Source: DAOTEJ01 sp035454085 (GTDB taxonomy: Bacteria; Pseudomonadota; Gammaproteobacteria; Burkholderiales; Burkholderiaceae_F). Taken from it: DNA of 50,525 nt. Under the pieces are notes generated by a model, which ran no database searches, had not been told where the DNA came from, and worked only from the letters and a program-made list of their open reading frames with translations. Location: positions 1-50,525 of the forward strand of contig DAOTEJ010000010.1 of assembly GCA_035454085.1 (NCBI GenBank), written 5' to 3'. The translations under genes were made by a program, and so were the position numbers. This document shows positions 18,722 to 27,154 of this stretch, piece by piece (position 1 is the first letter of the stretch; every line of letters begins with the position of its first letter).

Positions 18722-19279
18722 ATGCGCTGCTTCGTGGCGCTGCTGCCCGCGGACGAGTCCCGCCCCGCGCTCGACGCCCTGCTGCGCTGCGCCGCGCTGT
18801 CGCATCCCCGCGCGCGCGCGGTGCATCCCGCCGACCTGCACCTGACCTTGGCCTTCATCGGCGACTTGCCGCCAGCGCGCGCGCAAGCTCTGGCCACGGC
18901 GCTGGCGCGGCGGCCCGCGCCGCAAGCCCCGCCCTGGCAGCTCGATCAGCTAGGCGCGTTCGCCCAGGCGCGCGTGCTGTGGGCGGGCGGTGCGGCGCAC
19001 GCTGAACTCGAGGCGATGGCGGCGGCGGTGCGCAGCTGGCTCGACGACGAGAGCGTGAGTTACGACCGCAAGCGCTTCGTGCCGCATGTCACCCTGTTGC
19101 GCAAGCTGGCGCTCGCCGAGGTCGAGCACGCGCCCGCTGTCATCGAGCCACCCATCCCGTGGCCGCTGGGTGCGCCGGTCCTGCTCGCGGCGCGGGCAAA
19201 TCCCGAGGCGCCGCGCTACGCCCCGGTGGCGGCCGCGACGCCGTCGTTTGGCTGCGATCAAGCCGAGCCGAATCGCTGA
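18722..19279 (+). CDS. thpR: RNA 2',3'-cyclic phosphodiesterase
   Basis: A 2H phosphoesterase (LigT/ThpR type) of 185 residues that opens 2',3'-cyclic phosphate ends of RNA. The two catalytic HxTx motifs are HLTLAFIGD and HVTLLRK, and the protein starts MRCFVALLPADE as the family does. ATG 18722 is 20 bp past pyrD. Confidence 0.92.
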   Translation: MRCFVALLPADESRPALDALLRCAALSHPRARAVHPADLHLTLAFIGDLPPARAQALATALARRPAPQAPPWQLDQLGAFAQARVLWAGGAAHAELEAMAAAVRSWLDDESVSYDRKRFVPHVTLLRKLALAEVEHAPAVIEPPIPWPLGAPVLLAARANPEAPRYAPVAAATPSFGCDQAEPNR

Positions 19280-19389
19280 TTGACCCTACGGCGGCGGCGC
19301 CCGCATCCTCGCGCCCATGCTTCACTTCCACTCTTGGGCGCGCCCCGCCGCGGCCCGCACTGCGCGGCCCTGAGGGCCGACACCCGGCC

Positions 19390-21402
19390 ATGGGACCGCT
19401 CCCGCTCACCCTGCTGCTGCTCGCGGCCTTCGCCGGCTTCGCCTGGCTGGCGTGGCGCAAGCTCGCCATCGTCGCCGCCTTGCAACCCGAGGTGCGCTGG
19501 GACCGCCCGGGCGCGCGCCTGGCCAACGTGCTGCGCCTGGGCCTGCTGCAGACCCGCATGCTCGAAGGCGACTTCAAGCCGGGACTGATGCACCTGGTGA
19601 TCTTCCTGGGCTTCATGACGCTCCTGGTGCGCAAGCTGCAACTGCTTGTGCTGGGCTACGACGCGCACTTTGTCTTCCCTGGCCTGCCCGGTGCGCTGTA
19701 CACCGGCCTCAAGGACCTGGTGGAGCTCGCGGTGGTGGCCGCGGTGCTCTACGGCTTCTGGCGGCGCTTCGTACAGCGACCGGCGCGGCTCGAGCCCAAC
19801 CGCGAGGCGCTGGTGGTGCTGGGCCTGATCCTGGCGATCATGCTCACCGACTTCCTGTACGACGGCTTCAAGTTCGCGCTGCTATCCGGCAGCCACGAGG
19901 GCATTGCCCACGAGCGTGCCTGGTCACCGGTGGGCGGCGCGCTCGCCAGTCTGTTCCAGGGGCTGCCCGAGACCACGCTGGCCGCGGGCTACCACGCCTT
20001 CTATTGGATCCAGATGCTCACGGTGCTGAGCTTCCTGGTGATCCTGCCGGTGGGGGAGCACTTCCACATCGTCACCGCGCTGCCCGCGCTGTTCTTCGCG
20101 CGGGCCACGCCGCTGGCGCGCGTGCCCTCGGTGAACCTCGACGCGCTGATGGCCGAGGACGCCACCGACATCAAGGTCGGCGCGCGCACCGCGCTCGACC
20201 TGCCCTGGAAGGATGGCTTCGACGCCTACACCTGCACCGAATGCGGCCGCTGCAAGGACGCCTGCCCGACCTTCCTGACGGGCAAGCCACTGGCCATGAA
20301 GTGGGTGCACGACAGCGTGAAGCACCACCTGCTCGAGCAACGCGCGGCGATTCTGGCGCACGACGAGGCGGCACTGCCTCCCCTGGTGGGGCCGGTGATC
20401 TCGGCCGACACGCTGTGGGCCTGCACCACCTGCGGCTACTGCGAGCGCGCCTGTCCGATCGAGCTCGAACTGCTGGGCAAGATCTTCCGCCTGCGCCAGC
20501 ACCAGGTGCTGATGGAGGGCGCCTTCCCGCCCGAGCTCAAGACCGTGTTCGACAACTACGAGAGCGCCGGCAACCCCTGGGGCCTGCCGGCCGACACGCG
20601 CGGCGACTGGGCCCGGGAACTCGGCGTCGAGGTGGCCGCCACCCCCGAGCAGGTCGCGGGGCTCGACTATCTGTTCTACGTGGGCTCGGCGCAGAGCTTC
20701 GACGACCGCAACCAGAAAGTGGCGCGCGCCTTCGTGCGCATCCTTCAGGCGGCGGGCGTGCGCTTTGCCATCCTTGGCGCGGCCGAAGGCTCGACCGGCG
20801 AGTGCGTGCGACGCGCAGGCAACGAGATGCTGTTCCAGGCGCTCGCCCAGCCCCTGGTCGAGACCCTCAACGGCCTGGGCGTGACGCGCATCGTGACCTG
20901 CGATCCTCACGCGTTCAACAGCCTGCGCAACGAGTACCCCGAGTTCGGCGGGCACTACGAGGTCCGCCACCACACCCAGGTGATCGCCGAGCTGATCGCC
21001 GCGGGCCGGCTGCAGCTCGCGCCGAGCTTCGAGCGCGTGATCCTGCACGACCCCTGCTACCTGGGCCGCCACAACGGCGAGTACCAGGCCCCGCGCGCGG
21101 TGCTCGCCGCGGTCAGCAAGGACGCGCCGCTTGAATTCCCTCTGGCGCGCGAGAAGGCGATGTGCTGCGGCGCAGGCGGCGGCCGCTTCTGGATGGAAGA
21201 GCATCTGGGACGGCGTATCAACCTCACGCGCGTCGAGCAGGCGCTGCCCCAGTCGCCCCAGGTGATCGCCACCGCCTGTCCCTACTGCCTCACGATGGTG
21301 AAGGACGGCCTGGCCACCCTGGGCCGCGAAGACGTGGCGGCCCGCGACCTGGCCGAACTGGTCGCCGAGGCGCTGCCGCCCGCGGCGCCGGCCCCCGCCT
21401 AG
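19390..21402 (+). CDS. Membrane-bound (Fe-S) oxidoreductase, HdrD/NarI-like
   Basis: A 670-residue fused electron-transfer protein. Residues 1-240 contain about five or six hydrophobic segments with His residues in NarI-like positions. Two 4Fe-4S motifs follow, CTECGRCKDACP (from Cys282) and CTTCGYCERACP (from Cys345). The last third is a cysteine-rich CCG domain with HDPCYLGRHN and MCCGAGGGRFW (Cys592). Proteins of this plan pass electrons from ETF or a soluble dehydrogenase to quinone. No etfAB genes are adjacent, so its partner is unknown. The start is ATG 19390. It ends inside a palindrome shared with the opposing gene. Confidence 0.88.
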   Translation: MGPLPLTLLLLAAFAGFAWLAWRKLAIVAALQPEVRWDRPGARLANVLRLGLLQTRMLEGDFKPGLMHLVIFLGFMTLLVRKLQLLVLGYDAHFVFPGLPGALYTGLKDLVELAVVAAVLYGFWRRFVQRPARLEPNREALVVLGLILAIMLTDFLYDGFKFALLSGSHEGIAHERAWSPVGGALASLFQGLPETTLAAGYHAFYWIQMLTVLSFLVILPVGEHFHIVTALPALFFARATPLARVPSVNLDALMAEDATDIKVGARTALDLPWKDGFDAYTCTECGRCKDACPTFLTGKPLAMKWVHDSVKHHLLEQRAAILAHDEAALPPLVGPVISADTLWACTTCGYCERACPIELELLGKIFRLRQHQVLMEGAFPPELKTVFDNYESAGNPWGLPADTRGDWARELGVEVAATPEQVAGLDYLFYVGSAQSFDDRNQKVARAFVRILQAAGVRFAILGAAEGSTGECVRRAGNEMLFQALAQPLVETLNGLGVTRIVTCDPHAFNSLRNEYPEFGGHYEVRHHTQVIAELIAAGRLQLAPSFERVILHDPCYLGRHNGEYQAPRAVLAAVSKDAPLEFPLAREKAMCCGAGGGRFWMEEHLGRRINLTRVEQALPQSPQVIATACPYCLTMVKDGLATLGREDVAARDLAELVAEALPPAAPAPA

Positions 21403-21415
21403 CCCAGAGGCTAGG
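21398..21415. terminator. Compact palindrome containing both convergent stop codons
   Basis: CCTAGCC-CAGA-GGCTAGG forms a 7-bp stem with a tetraloop. The left arm contains the TAG stop of the oxidoreductase and the right arm the TAG stop of the methyltransferase on the other strand. There is no T tract; a terminator role is inferred from position only. Confidence 0.4.
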
Positions 21416-22223
21416 TCGGGCGCCGCGCCACCGCGTTGTAGCCCACCACGTTGGAGTAGAAGTTCCCCGCCGCGGCTCGCTCGCGCAGCGCCTCGATGAA
21501 GTCACGCGCCTGCGCGCCACTGAGCTCGCCGCTGGCCACTAGTGCGTCGAGCAGGTCGTGAAGAAAGAACAGTCGCGCGAAGTCCTCCGCGCCAACCTCG
21601 AGCACGCGCCCCTGCACCCGAACGTCCGTCAGGCCCGCGCTGCGCAGCAGCGGCCCGAGGTTGACGCCGCTGTGCGGATTGACGATCGCCGCCAGCAGGG
21701 CGCGGCGCACGGCCTCGAAGACCCGGCGCTGCGCCGGATCGTCCAGAGCCAGTCCCATTTGCCCGTGGTCGGGATCGACCACCAGAATTCGTCCACCCGC
21801 GCGGGTGACGCGCCGCATCTCGGCCAGCGCCCGCTCGGGATGCTCGAGGTGCTGCAGCACGCGCTCGGCGCGCACCGCATCGAAGCTCTGGTCGGCGAAG
21901 GGCAGCTCGTAGGCACTGGCAACGCGCCAGTCGATCGCGCAGCCGACCGCCGCACTTGCACGGCGGGCCGCATCGATCATGGCCTCTGAAAGGTCGATGC
22001 CGGCCACCCCACCTTCGGGACCGACGCGGGCGGCGAGCTCGACGCAGACTTCGCCCGCGCCGCAACCGACGTCGAGCACGCGCATGCCGGGCTCGAGCCC
22101 GAGCAGCTCGTAGCCCTCACGGCGAAAGTCCGCGAGCCGTGCCGCAAGCAGCCCCAGGTAGTCGACCAGCTCGCCGGCGCGGCCGCTGGCATCCACATTC
22201 GAGAATCCGGTGTTCGATGCCAC
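21411..22223 (-). CDS. Class I SAM-dependent methyltransferase
   Basis: A 270-residue methyltransferase of the UbiE/Methyltransf_11 kind. Motif I is VLDVGCGAGEVCVELA, motif II is GIDLSEAMID, then ELPFADQSFDAVRAERVLQHLEHP, and post-motif GGRILVVDPDH. The C-terminal 90 residues form an all-helical cap. GTG 22223 is preferred because GGGGAG lies 5 bp upstream; GTG 22241 would add six residues. Substrate not identifiable. It sits downstream of the lut genes on the same strand, about 100 bp away. Confidence 0.85.
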   Translation of the reverse strand: MASNTGFSNVDASGRAGELVDYLGLLAARLADFRREGYELLGLEPGMRVLDVGCGAGEVCVELAARVGPEGGVAGIDLSEAMIDAARRASAAVGCAIDWRVASAYELPFADQSFDAVRAERVLQHLEHPERALAEMRRVTRAGGRILVVDPDHGQMGLALDDPAQRRVFEAVRRALLAAIVNPHSGVNLGPLLRSAGLTDVRVQGRVLEVGAEDFARLFFLHDLLDALVASGELSGAQARDFIEALRERAAAGNFYSNVVGYNAVARRPT

Positions 22224-22324
22224 TCCATCTCCCCGCGACACCGCCCGCCTTCGGCCGGCCGCCGACTCTTGCCTGAACCAGACGCTGCGCCCCGCGCACA
22301 GCGTTCACCGAGAGCGGGGCGAAT

Positions 22325-22681
22325 CTAGAAGAACCAGACGGCGCGGATCAGGCCGTCTTCCACGCGATACACCGCCACGGCGGCGAGGGGTCCCTCGGGG
22401 AGCCCGGTGACCTGCTCCTGGTCGACCACCACGCTGCCCGAGACCATGCGTGCCACGAGCCGCGCGTGCAGCGCCGGCAGGTTGAAGCGCCGCGTGGCGT
22501 AGTGCTGGGCCAGGGCGCGCTTGCCACGGATCACGGGCTCGGGGGCGGGCGGGCGGAAGACCTCGATGTCCTCGGCATACTCGGCCACGAAGCGCGCCAG
22601 GTCGCGCGCGTTGTAGGCGTCGAGCTGGCGCTGCACCGGACCGACCACGGCGTCGGAAGCACCCATCGGCGAGTGCGGCAT
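22325..22681 (-). CDS. NTF2-like / SnoaL-fold protein
   Basis: A 118-residue cone-shaped alpha+beta fold protein. The recognisable stretch is VQRQLDAYNARDLARFVAEYAEDIEVFRPP followed by the beta-sheet half ending VYRVEDGLIRAVWFF, as in steroid delta-isomerase-like or SgcJ-like proteins. The start ATG 22681 overlaps the lutB stop as ATGA, so it is translationally coupled to lutB and occupies the place where lutC is usually found. Its enzymatic role is unknown. Confidence 0.85.
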   Translation of the reverse strand: MPHSPMGASDAVVGPVQRQLDAYNARDLARFVAEYAEDIEVFRPPAPEPVIRGKRALAQHYATRRFNLPALHARLVARMVSGSVVVDQEQVTGLPEGPLAAVAVYRVEDGLIRAVWFF

Positions 22682-24093
22682 CAGCGCGTGCCGCGCTGCG
22701 CCTTGTAGAGCTCGCGGAAGGTCTTGCCGGTAGGTGCCATGAGGTCGCGCGTGCCGGTCCAGCCACCCGCCAGCGGCATCGAGCGCAGGCGCTTCTTGTC
22801 GCCGCCCATCATCGCCAGCAGGCGCACCGCCAGCCGCGAGGCAGCCGAGTACAGCCCAGGGCGCGCCGCCACGAAGCCCCAGACGGCCAGCGCGGCGCGC
22901 TCGGGCCAGGGACGCAGGCCGCGCTCGAACTGCTTTTCGCGCAGCTTGCGCAACAAGTCGGGCAGCGGGATCTTCACCGGGCAGACCACCGAGCACTGGC
23001 TGCACAAGGTCGCGGCCTGGGGCAGATCGAGTGCATTCTCGACCCCCGTGTAGCTGGGCGTGAGCACCGAGCCCATCGGCCCCGGATACACCCAGCCGTA
23101 GGCGTGGCCGCCGATCTTCTGGTAGACCGGGCAGTGGTTCATGCAGGCGCCGCAGCGTATGCAGCGCAGCATCTCCTGGAAGTCGCCGCCCAGCAGGCCG
23201 GTGCGGCCGCCATCGACCAGCACGTAGTACAGGTGATCGGGGCCGTCGGGCTCGCCCGCGGCACGAGTGCCGGTGAGGATGGAGAAGTAGTTGCTGATCG
23301 GCTGGCCGGTGGCCGAGCGCGGCAGCAGGCGCATGAGGGTGGCCAGGTCCTCGAGCGTGGGCAACACCTTCTCGATGCCGGTGAGCACCACGTGCACCTT
23401 GGGCACGATGGTGCACATGCCTTCGTTGCCCTCGTTGGTGACGAGCGCGACCGAGCCGGTCTCGGCGATCAGGAAGTTGCCTCCGGTCACGCCCATGTCC
23501 GAGGACAGGAAGTGGCCGCGCAGCACCTCGCGCGCCTCGCGCGTGAGCTGAGTGATCTCTTCCTTGCGCGGCGTGCCGTGGGTGCGCGCGAACAGCTCCG
23601 AGATCTCCTGCTTGTCCTTGTGGATGACGGGCGCAATGATGTGCGAGGGCGGCTCGTTGTCGTTGATCTGCAGGATGTACTCGCCCAGGTCGGTCTCGAC
23701 CGGCTGCACCCCGGCCTGCGCGAAGGCCTGGTTGAGGCGGATCTCCTCGCTCACCATCGACTTGCTCTTGGTGACCTTCTTCACGCCGTGCTTGTTCGCG
23801 ATCTCGACGATCAGGCGGGTGGCGTCCTGATGCGACTCGGCCCACAGCACGGTGGCGCCGCGCGCCGTGGCATTGGCCTCGAAGATCTCGAGCCAGGTGT
23901 CGAGTGCCTCGAGCCCTCGGTTGCGCCGCTCCACCGCCGCGTTGCGGGTGCCCTCGAAGTCGTCGAGCTCGGTGATCGCCACGGCGCGGGCGGTGACGAA
24001 CTTCTCTGAGAGTTTCTTGAGGTTCTTCTGCAGGCGCGGGTCAGCCAGCTTGACGGCCGCCCGCTCCTTGAAATGCTGCGACTGGGTCTGCAT
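22681..24093 (-). CDS. lutB: L-lactate utilisation iron-sulfur protein LutB/LldF
   Basis: A 470-residue component of the Lut/LldEFG lactate oxidation complex. Residues about 60-300 are a LUD domain (SKSMVSEEIRLN, GVTGGNFLIAETGSV). Two 4Fe-4S motifs follow, CIRCGACMNHCP from Cys311 and CSQCSVVCP from Cys364. A C-terminal conserved region (residues 390-470) completes the family layout. ATG 24093 follows GAGGAG. lutA ends 12 bp upstream. Confidence 0.94.
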   Translation of the reverse strand: MQTQSQHFKERAAVKLADPRLQKNLKKLSEKFVTARAVAITELDDFEGTRNAAVERRNRGLEALDTWLEIFEANATARGATVLWAESHQDATRLIVEIANKHGVKKVTKSKSMVSEEIRLNQAFAQAGVQPVETDLGEYILQINDNEPPSHIIAPVIHKDKQEISELFARTHGTPRKEEITQLTREAREVLRGHFLSSDMGVTGGNFLIAETGSVALVTNEGNEGMCTIVPKVHVVLTGIEKVLPTLEDLATLMRLLPRSATGQPISNYFSILTGTRAAGEPDGPDHLYYVLVDGGRTGLLGGDFQEMLRCIRCGACMNHCPVYQKIGGHAYGWVYPGPMGSVLTPSYTGVENALDLPQAATLCSQCSVVCPVKIPLPDLLRKLREKQFERGLRPWPERAALAVWGFVAARPGLYSAASRLAVRLLAMMGGDKKRLRSMPLAGGWTGTRDLMAPTGKTFRELYKAQRGTR

Positions 24094-24104
24094 TCGGAGC
24101 CTCC

Positions 24105-24830
24105 TCAGGCGTCGCCAGCCAGCACTTGGGCGATGTGCAGCACGCGGGTCTTCTCGTCGCCCGCGCGGCGCAGCTTGCCCTCGATGTTGAGCATGCACCC
24201 GAGGTCGCCCAGCACCACCGCATCGGCACCGCTGGCCTGGATGTTGCGGCACTTCTCCTCGACGATCGCGCCGGAGATGTTGCCGTACTTGATCGAGAAG
24301 GTGCCGCCGAAACCGCAGCACTGCTGGGCGTCCTTCATCTCGGTCAATTGCACGCCGGGCATGGTGGCCAGCAGCGCGCGCGGCTGCTTCTTCACGCCGA
24401 GCTCGCGCAGCCCGGCGCACGAGTCATGGTAGGTGATGTGACCGCGGAACTGCCCGGGCACGGCAGCGAGCTTGAGCACGCTCACCAGGAAATCGGTGAG
24501 TTCGTAGGTGCGCGCGGCCAGCGCCTCGAAGCGCGCGCGCAGGTCGGGGTCGTCGCGGAAGAGCTCGGGGTACTGGGTCTTGATCTGGCCGCCGCACGAG
24601 CCCGAGGGCACGACCACGTAGTCGTAGGCCTCGAACTCGCCAAGCACCTTGCGCGCCAGCGCTCGGGCGGTGGCGGAGTCGCCCGAGTTGTAGGCCGGCT
24701 GACCGCAGCAGGTCTGGGTCTCGGGCACCTCCACGGTGCAGCCCGCGCCCTCGAGCAGCTTGAGGGCCGAGAAGCCGATCTCGGGCCGCATGGCGTCGAC
24801 CAGACAGGTGACGAAGAGTCCTATGCGCAC
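24105..24830 (-). CDS. lutA: L-lactate utilisation protein LutA/LldE
   Basis: A 241-residue protein of two CCG domains, the heterodisulfide-reductase D-like partner of LutB. Cysteine blocks are QTCCGQPAYNSG, GSCGGQIK, YHDSCAGLRELG and QQCCGFGGTFSIKYG. ATG 24830 is preceded by GGGGAGG-type purines. It is the first gene of a lutA-lutB-NTF2 unit, divergent from the iclR-type gene. Confidence 0.94.
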   Translation of the reverse strand: MRIGLFVTCLVDAMRPEIGFSALKLLEGAGCTVEVPETQTCCGQPAYNSGDSATARALARKVLGEFEAYDYVVVPSGSCGGQIKTQYPELFRDDPDLRARFEALAARTYELTDFLVSVLKLAAVPGQFRGHITYHDSCAGLRELGVKKQPRALLATMPGVQLTEMKDAQQCCGFGGTFSIKYGNISGAIVEEKCRNIQASGADAVVLGDLGCMLNIEGKLRRAGDEKTRVLHIAQVLAGDA

Positions 24831-24866
24831 GGTGGGGAGGTCCTCGGGAAGGAAGATCCGGTGATC

Positions 24867-24889
24867 GGGCGCTCTCTAGGCGAGCGCCC
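24867..24889. promoter_or_regulatory. Inverted repeat in the lutA / iclR intergenic region
   Basis: GGGCGCTC-N7-GAGCGCCC is an 8-bp perfect dyad 37 bp upstream of lutA. It could be an operator for the divergent IclR protein or an RNA hairpin in the lutA leader. Two TATGAT boxes 15 bp apart (24935, 24950) precede the iclR gene and may be alternative -10 elements, without good -35 partners. Confidence 0.35.
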
Positions 24890-24969
24890 GCGAATGGTGG
24901 GACCGATCAACGGGGTGGCTTTCGCATGGCGAGATATGATCACGGCCGGTATGATGCGATGCACAAACC

Positions 24970-25758
24970 ATGTCGACTGAAGCTCCCAAGGACAAGACCG
25001 CCATCCAGGTCATCGAGCGCATGATGAAGCTGCTCGATGCGCTGGCCAGCCGTTCCGACCCGGTCAGCCTCAAGGAACTGTCGCAGGCCACGGCGCTGCA
25101 TCCCTCGACCGCGCACCGCATCCTAAACGATATGGTGATCGGCCGATTCGTCGATCGCGGCGAGGCGCCGGGCACCTACCGCCTCGGCATGAGGCTGCTC
25201 GAGCTAGGCAACCTGGTCAAGGCGCGCCTGTCGGTGCGCGAGGCTGCCCTCGAGCCAATGCGAGAACTGCACCGCAAGACCGGGCAGACGGTGAACCTCT
25301 CGGTGCACCAGGGTGACGAGATCGTCTACGTCGAGCGCTCCTACTCCGAGCGCTCCGGCATGCAGGTGGTGCGCGCCATCGGCGGTCGCGCGCCGCTGCA
25401 CCTGACTTCGAGCGGCAAGCTCTTCCTGGCCTACGAGGACCCGCGCTGGGTGCGCGCCTACGCCGCGCGCACCGGCCTGGCCGGTCACACCCGCAACAGC
25501 CTCACGGACGTGGCCAAGCTCGAGCGGGAACTGTCCGCCGTGCGCGCCACGGGCATCGCCCGCGACAACGAGGAACTCGAACTCGGAGTGCGCTGCATCG
25601 CCGCTCCGGTGCGCGACGACAGCGGCCGCATCGTCGCGGGCTTGTCGGTCTCGGCGCCGGCCGAGCGCATGCAAGATGAGTGGGTGGCCGATCTGCAAAG
25701 CACCGCCGCCAGGATCTCGGCGGGCCTCGGCTACGCGGCGGTGACGCCAGTGCGCTGA
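24970..25758 (+). CDS. IclR-family transcriptional regulator
   Basis: A 262-residue regulator. Residues 12-75 are the winged HTH (SLKELSQATALHPSTAHRILNDM) and residues about 90-255 the IclR effector domain (GDEIVYVERS, GRAPLHLTSSGKLFLAY, RDNEELELGVRCIAAPV). The divergent placement next to lutA suggests it controls lactate use and itself. This would be unusual, because known lut regulators are GntR-type, so the link is inference. Confidence 0.92.
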   Translation: MSTEAPKDKTAIQVIERMMKLLDALASRSDPVSLKELSQATALHPSTAHRILNDMVIGRFVDRGEAPGTYRLGMRLLELGNLVKARLSVREAALEPMRELHRKTGQTVNLSVHQGDEIVYVERSYSERSGMQVVRAIGGRAPLHLTSSGKLFLAYEDPRWVRAYAARTGLAGHTRNSLTDVAKLERELSAVRATGIARDNEELELGVRCIAAPVRDDSGRIVAGLSVSAPAERMQDEWVADLQSTAARISAGLGYAAVTPVR

Positions 25759-25802
25759 GTTCAGCGCGTATTGCCGCTGGGCACGGCAACCGGGCTCGGC
25801 AA

Positions 25803-25830
25803 GAAAAACGGCGGCCTCGGCCGCCGTTTC
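25803..25830. terminator. Bidirectional terminator
   Basis: An 11-bp stem AAACGGCGGCC / GGCCGCCGTTT with a 2-base centre lies between the convergent iclR-type gene and the peptidase gene. On the minus strand it is followed by TTTTTCTT, a good U tract; on the plus strand by TTTCTGC. Confidence 0.8.
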
Positions 25831-25848
25831 TGCTCTACGCACGAAGCA

Positions 25849-26985
25849 TCAGTGCAAGGTGGCCGGGGCGGGCGCCGCGCCCGTCGCCGCAGTCGGGGCC
25901 TGGACGCTCGCCGCACCCACGGTGGCGGCCGGCACCAGCGAGGCGGCGCTTACCGCGGGGCCGAGAAGGTCCTTGAGCGGGTCGGCCTTGGCAACATCGG
26001 CCGGCGCTTTGCCCGACGCCGCGACCGGTTGGGCGGCGCGCTGCGCACGTTGCGCCTCGAGCCAGGTGCGGATGCGCTCGGCATCGGCCAGACGCGAATA
26101 CTTGCCTACCGAGTCGAGCAGCACCAGCATCACGCGCTGACCTTCGATGGCCACCTGCATCACGAGGCAGCGGCCCGCGGCCGAGGTGAAGCCGGTCTTT
26201 TGCAGGCCGATATCCCAGTTGGGATTGGCGACCAGGCGATTGGTGCTGCCGTAGCGCACGGTGCGGCGGCCAGCGGCGATCTCGGCCTCGCTGCTGGTGG
26301 AGAACTCGCGAATCGTCGGGTGCTGATAGGCGGCGGTTGCCAGGCGCACCAGGTCCTGTGCCGAGGAACGGTTGTCAGCCGACAAGCCGGTGGGCTCGAC
26401 GAAGCGCGAATCGGCCATGCCCAGCAGCCTTGCCTTGGCGTTCATGGCATCGGCAAAGGCATCGAGCCCGCCCGGATAGGTGCGGCCCAGCAGGTGGGCG
26501 GCGCGGTTGTCCGAGGCCATCAGCGCGATGTGCATCGCCTGGCCGCGGGTGAGCTTCATGCCAGGCTGCAGACGGGAACGGGCGGACTCGCGCACGCGCT
26601 CGGCGGCGGTGACGGTGAGTTCCTCGTCCATGGGCAGCCCCGCCTCCACGGTCACCAGCGCGGTCATCAGCTTGGTGATCGAGGCGATGGGAAGCACCGC
26701 GTCAGGGTTCTTCTGAAACAGGATCTCGTGCGTGTCCTGGTCCACCACCAAGGCCACGGAACTCTTCAGGTCAAGGGTGTCCTGGGTGCGGTGCAGGCCG
26801 GCCTGCATGCCCTCGCTCGGNNNNNNNNNNNNNNNNNNNNNNNNNNNNNNNNNNNNNNNNNNNNNNNNNNNNNNNNNNNNNNNNNNNNNNNNNNNNNNNN
26901 NNNNNNNNNNNNNNNNNNNNGCCTCGGCGGCGAGACCGGCGAGGCCCATGCTCAGGCTCAGGCAAAGGGGCAAGACAAATCGCAA
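25849..26985 (-). CDS. pbpG: D-alanyl-D-alanine endopeptidase/carboxypeptidase, PBP7-like (interrupted by assembly gap)
   Basis: A periplasmic penicillin-binding serine peptidase acting on peptidoglycan cross-links. All three active-site motifs are intact: SITK (PIASITKLMT), SDN (MASDNRAAHL) and KTG (LQKTGFTSAAG). The start is TTG 26985, with GAGGAG 6 bp upstream, giving the signal peptide RFVLPLCLSLSMGLAGLAA. Immediately after the cleavage region lies a run of 100 N (26821-26920), so the linker between signal and catalytic domain is unknown and the true length uncertain. The C-terminal 70 residues are Ala/Pro-rich. It ends at a bidirectional terminator. Confidence 0.9.
   Translation of the reverse strand: MRFVLPLCLSLSMGLAGLAAEXXXXXXXXXXXXXXXXXXXXXXXXXXXXXXXXXXPSEGMQAGLHRTQDTLDLKSSVALVVDQDTHEILFQKNPDAVLPIASITKLMTALVTVEAGLPMDEELTVTAAERVRESARSRLQPGMKLTRGQAMHIALMASDNRAAHLLGRTYPGGLDAFADAMNAKARLLGMADSRFVEPTGLSADNRSSAQDLVRLATAAYQHPTIREFSTSSEAEIAAGRRTVRYGSTNRLVANPNWDIGLQKTGFTSAAGRCLVMQVAIEGQRVMLVLLDSVGKYSRLADAERIRTWLEAQRAQRAAQPVAASGKAPADVAKADPLKDLLGPAVSAASLVPAATVGAASVQAPTAATGAAPAPATLH
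26821..26920. other. Scaffold gap (100 N)
   Basis: Exactly 100 unknown bases, the conventional placeholder for a gap of unknown size. It falls in the linker region of the PBP7-like gene. The flanks share no long sequence, so real bases are probably missing here, perhaps a low-complexity Lys/Pro-type linker. Confidence 0.95.
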
Positions 26986-27060
26986 GACGCTCTCCTCATG
27001 CGCTGCTTGGACCGACGGTCCCACCATCGACCGTGCCGATCCATCCCCGACGGAAGGCAC

Positions 27061-27084
27061 AACGGGCGCAATAGTGCGCCCGTT
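27061..27084. terminator. Hairpin downstream of the Bug-type gene
   Basis: AACGGGCGCA-ATAG-TGCGCCCGTT is a 10-bp perfect stem with a tetraloop, 70 bp past the stop of the binding-protein gene. A TTTT run follows on the plus strand; only TTGTG follows on the minus strand, the direction in which it is needed. Confidence 0.55.
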
Positions 27085-27154
27085 TTGGTGCGAGGGGCAA
27101 GTCGGGCGTCGCGTTTGCGGGACGCGCCGCCCTCCCCTTCACAGACTCGGCCGT

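Noticed and set aside
24935..24955. Paired TATGAT boxes as an IclR operator
   Set aside because: They are direct, not inverted, 15 bp apart and equally well read as alternative -10 boxes; too weak to call.
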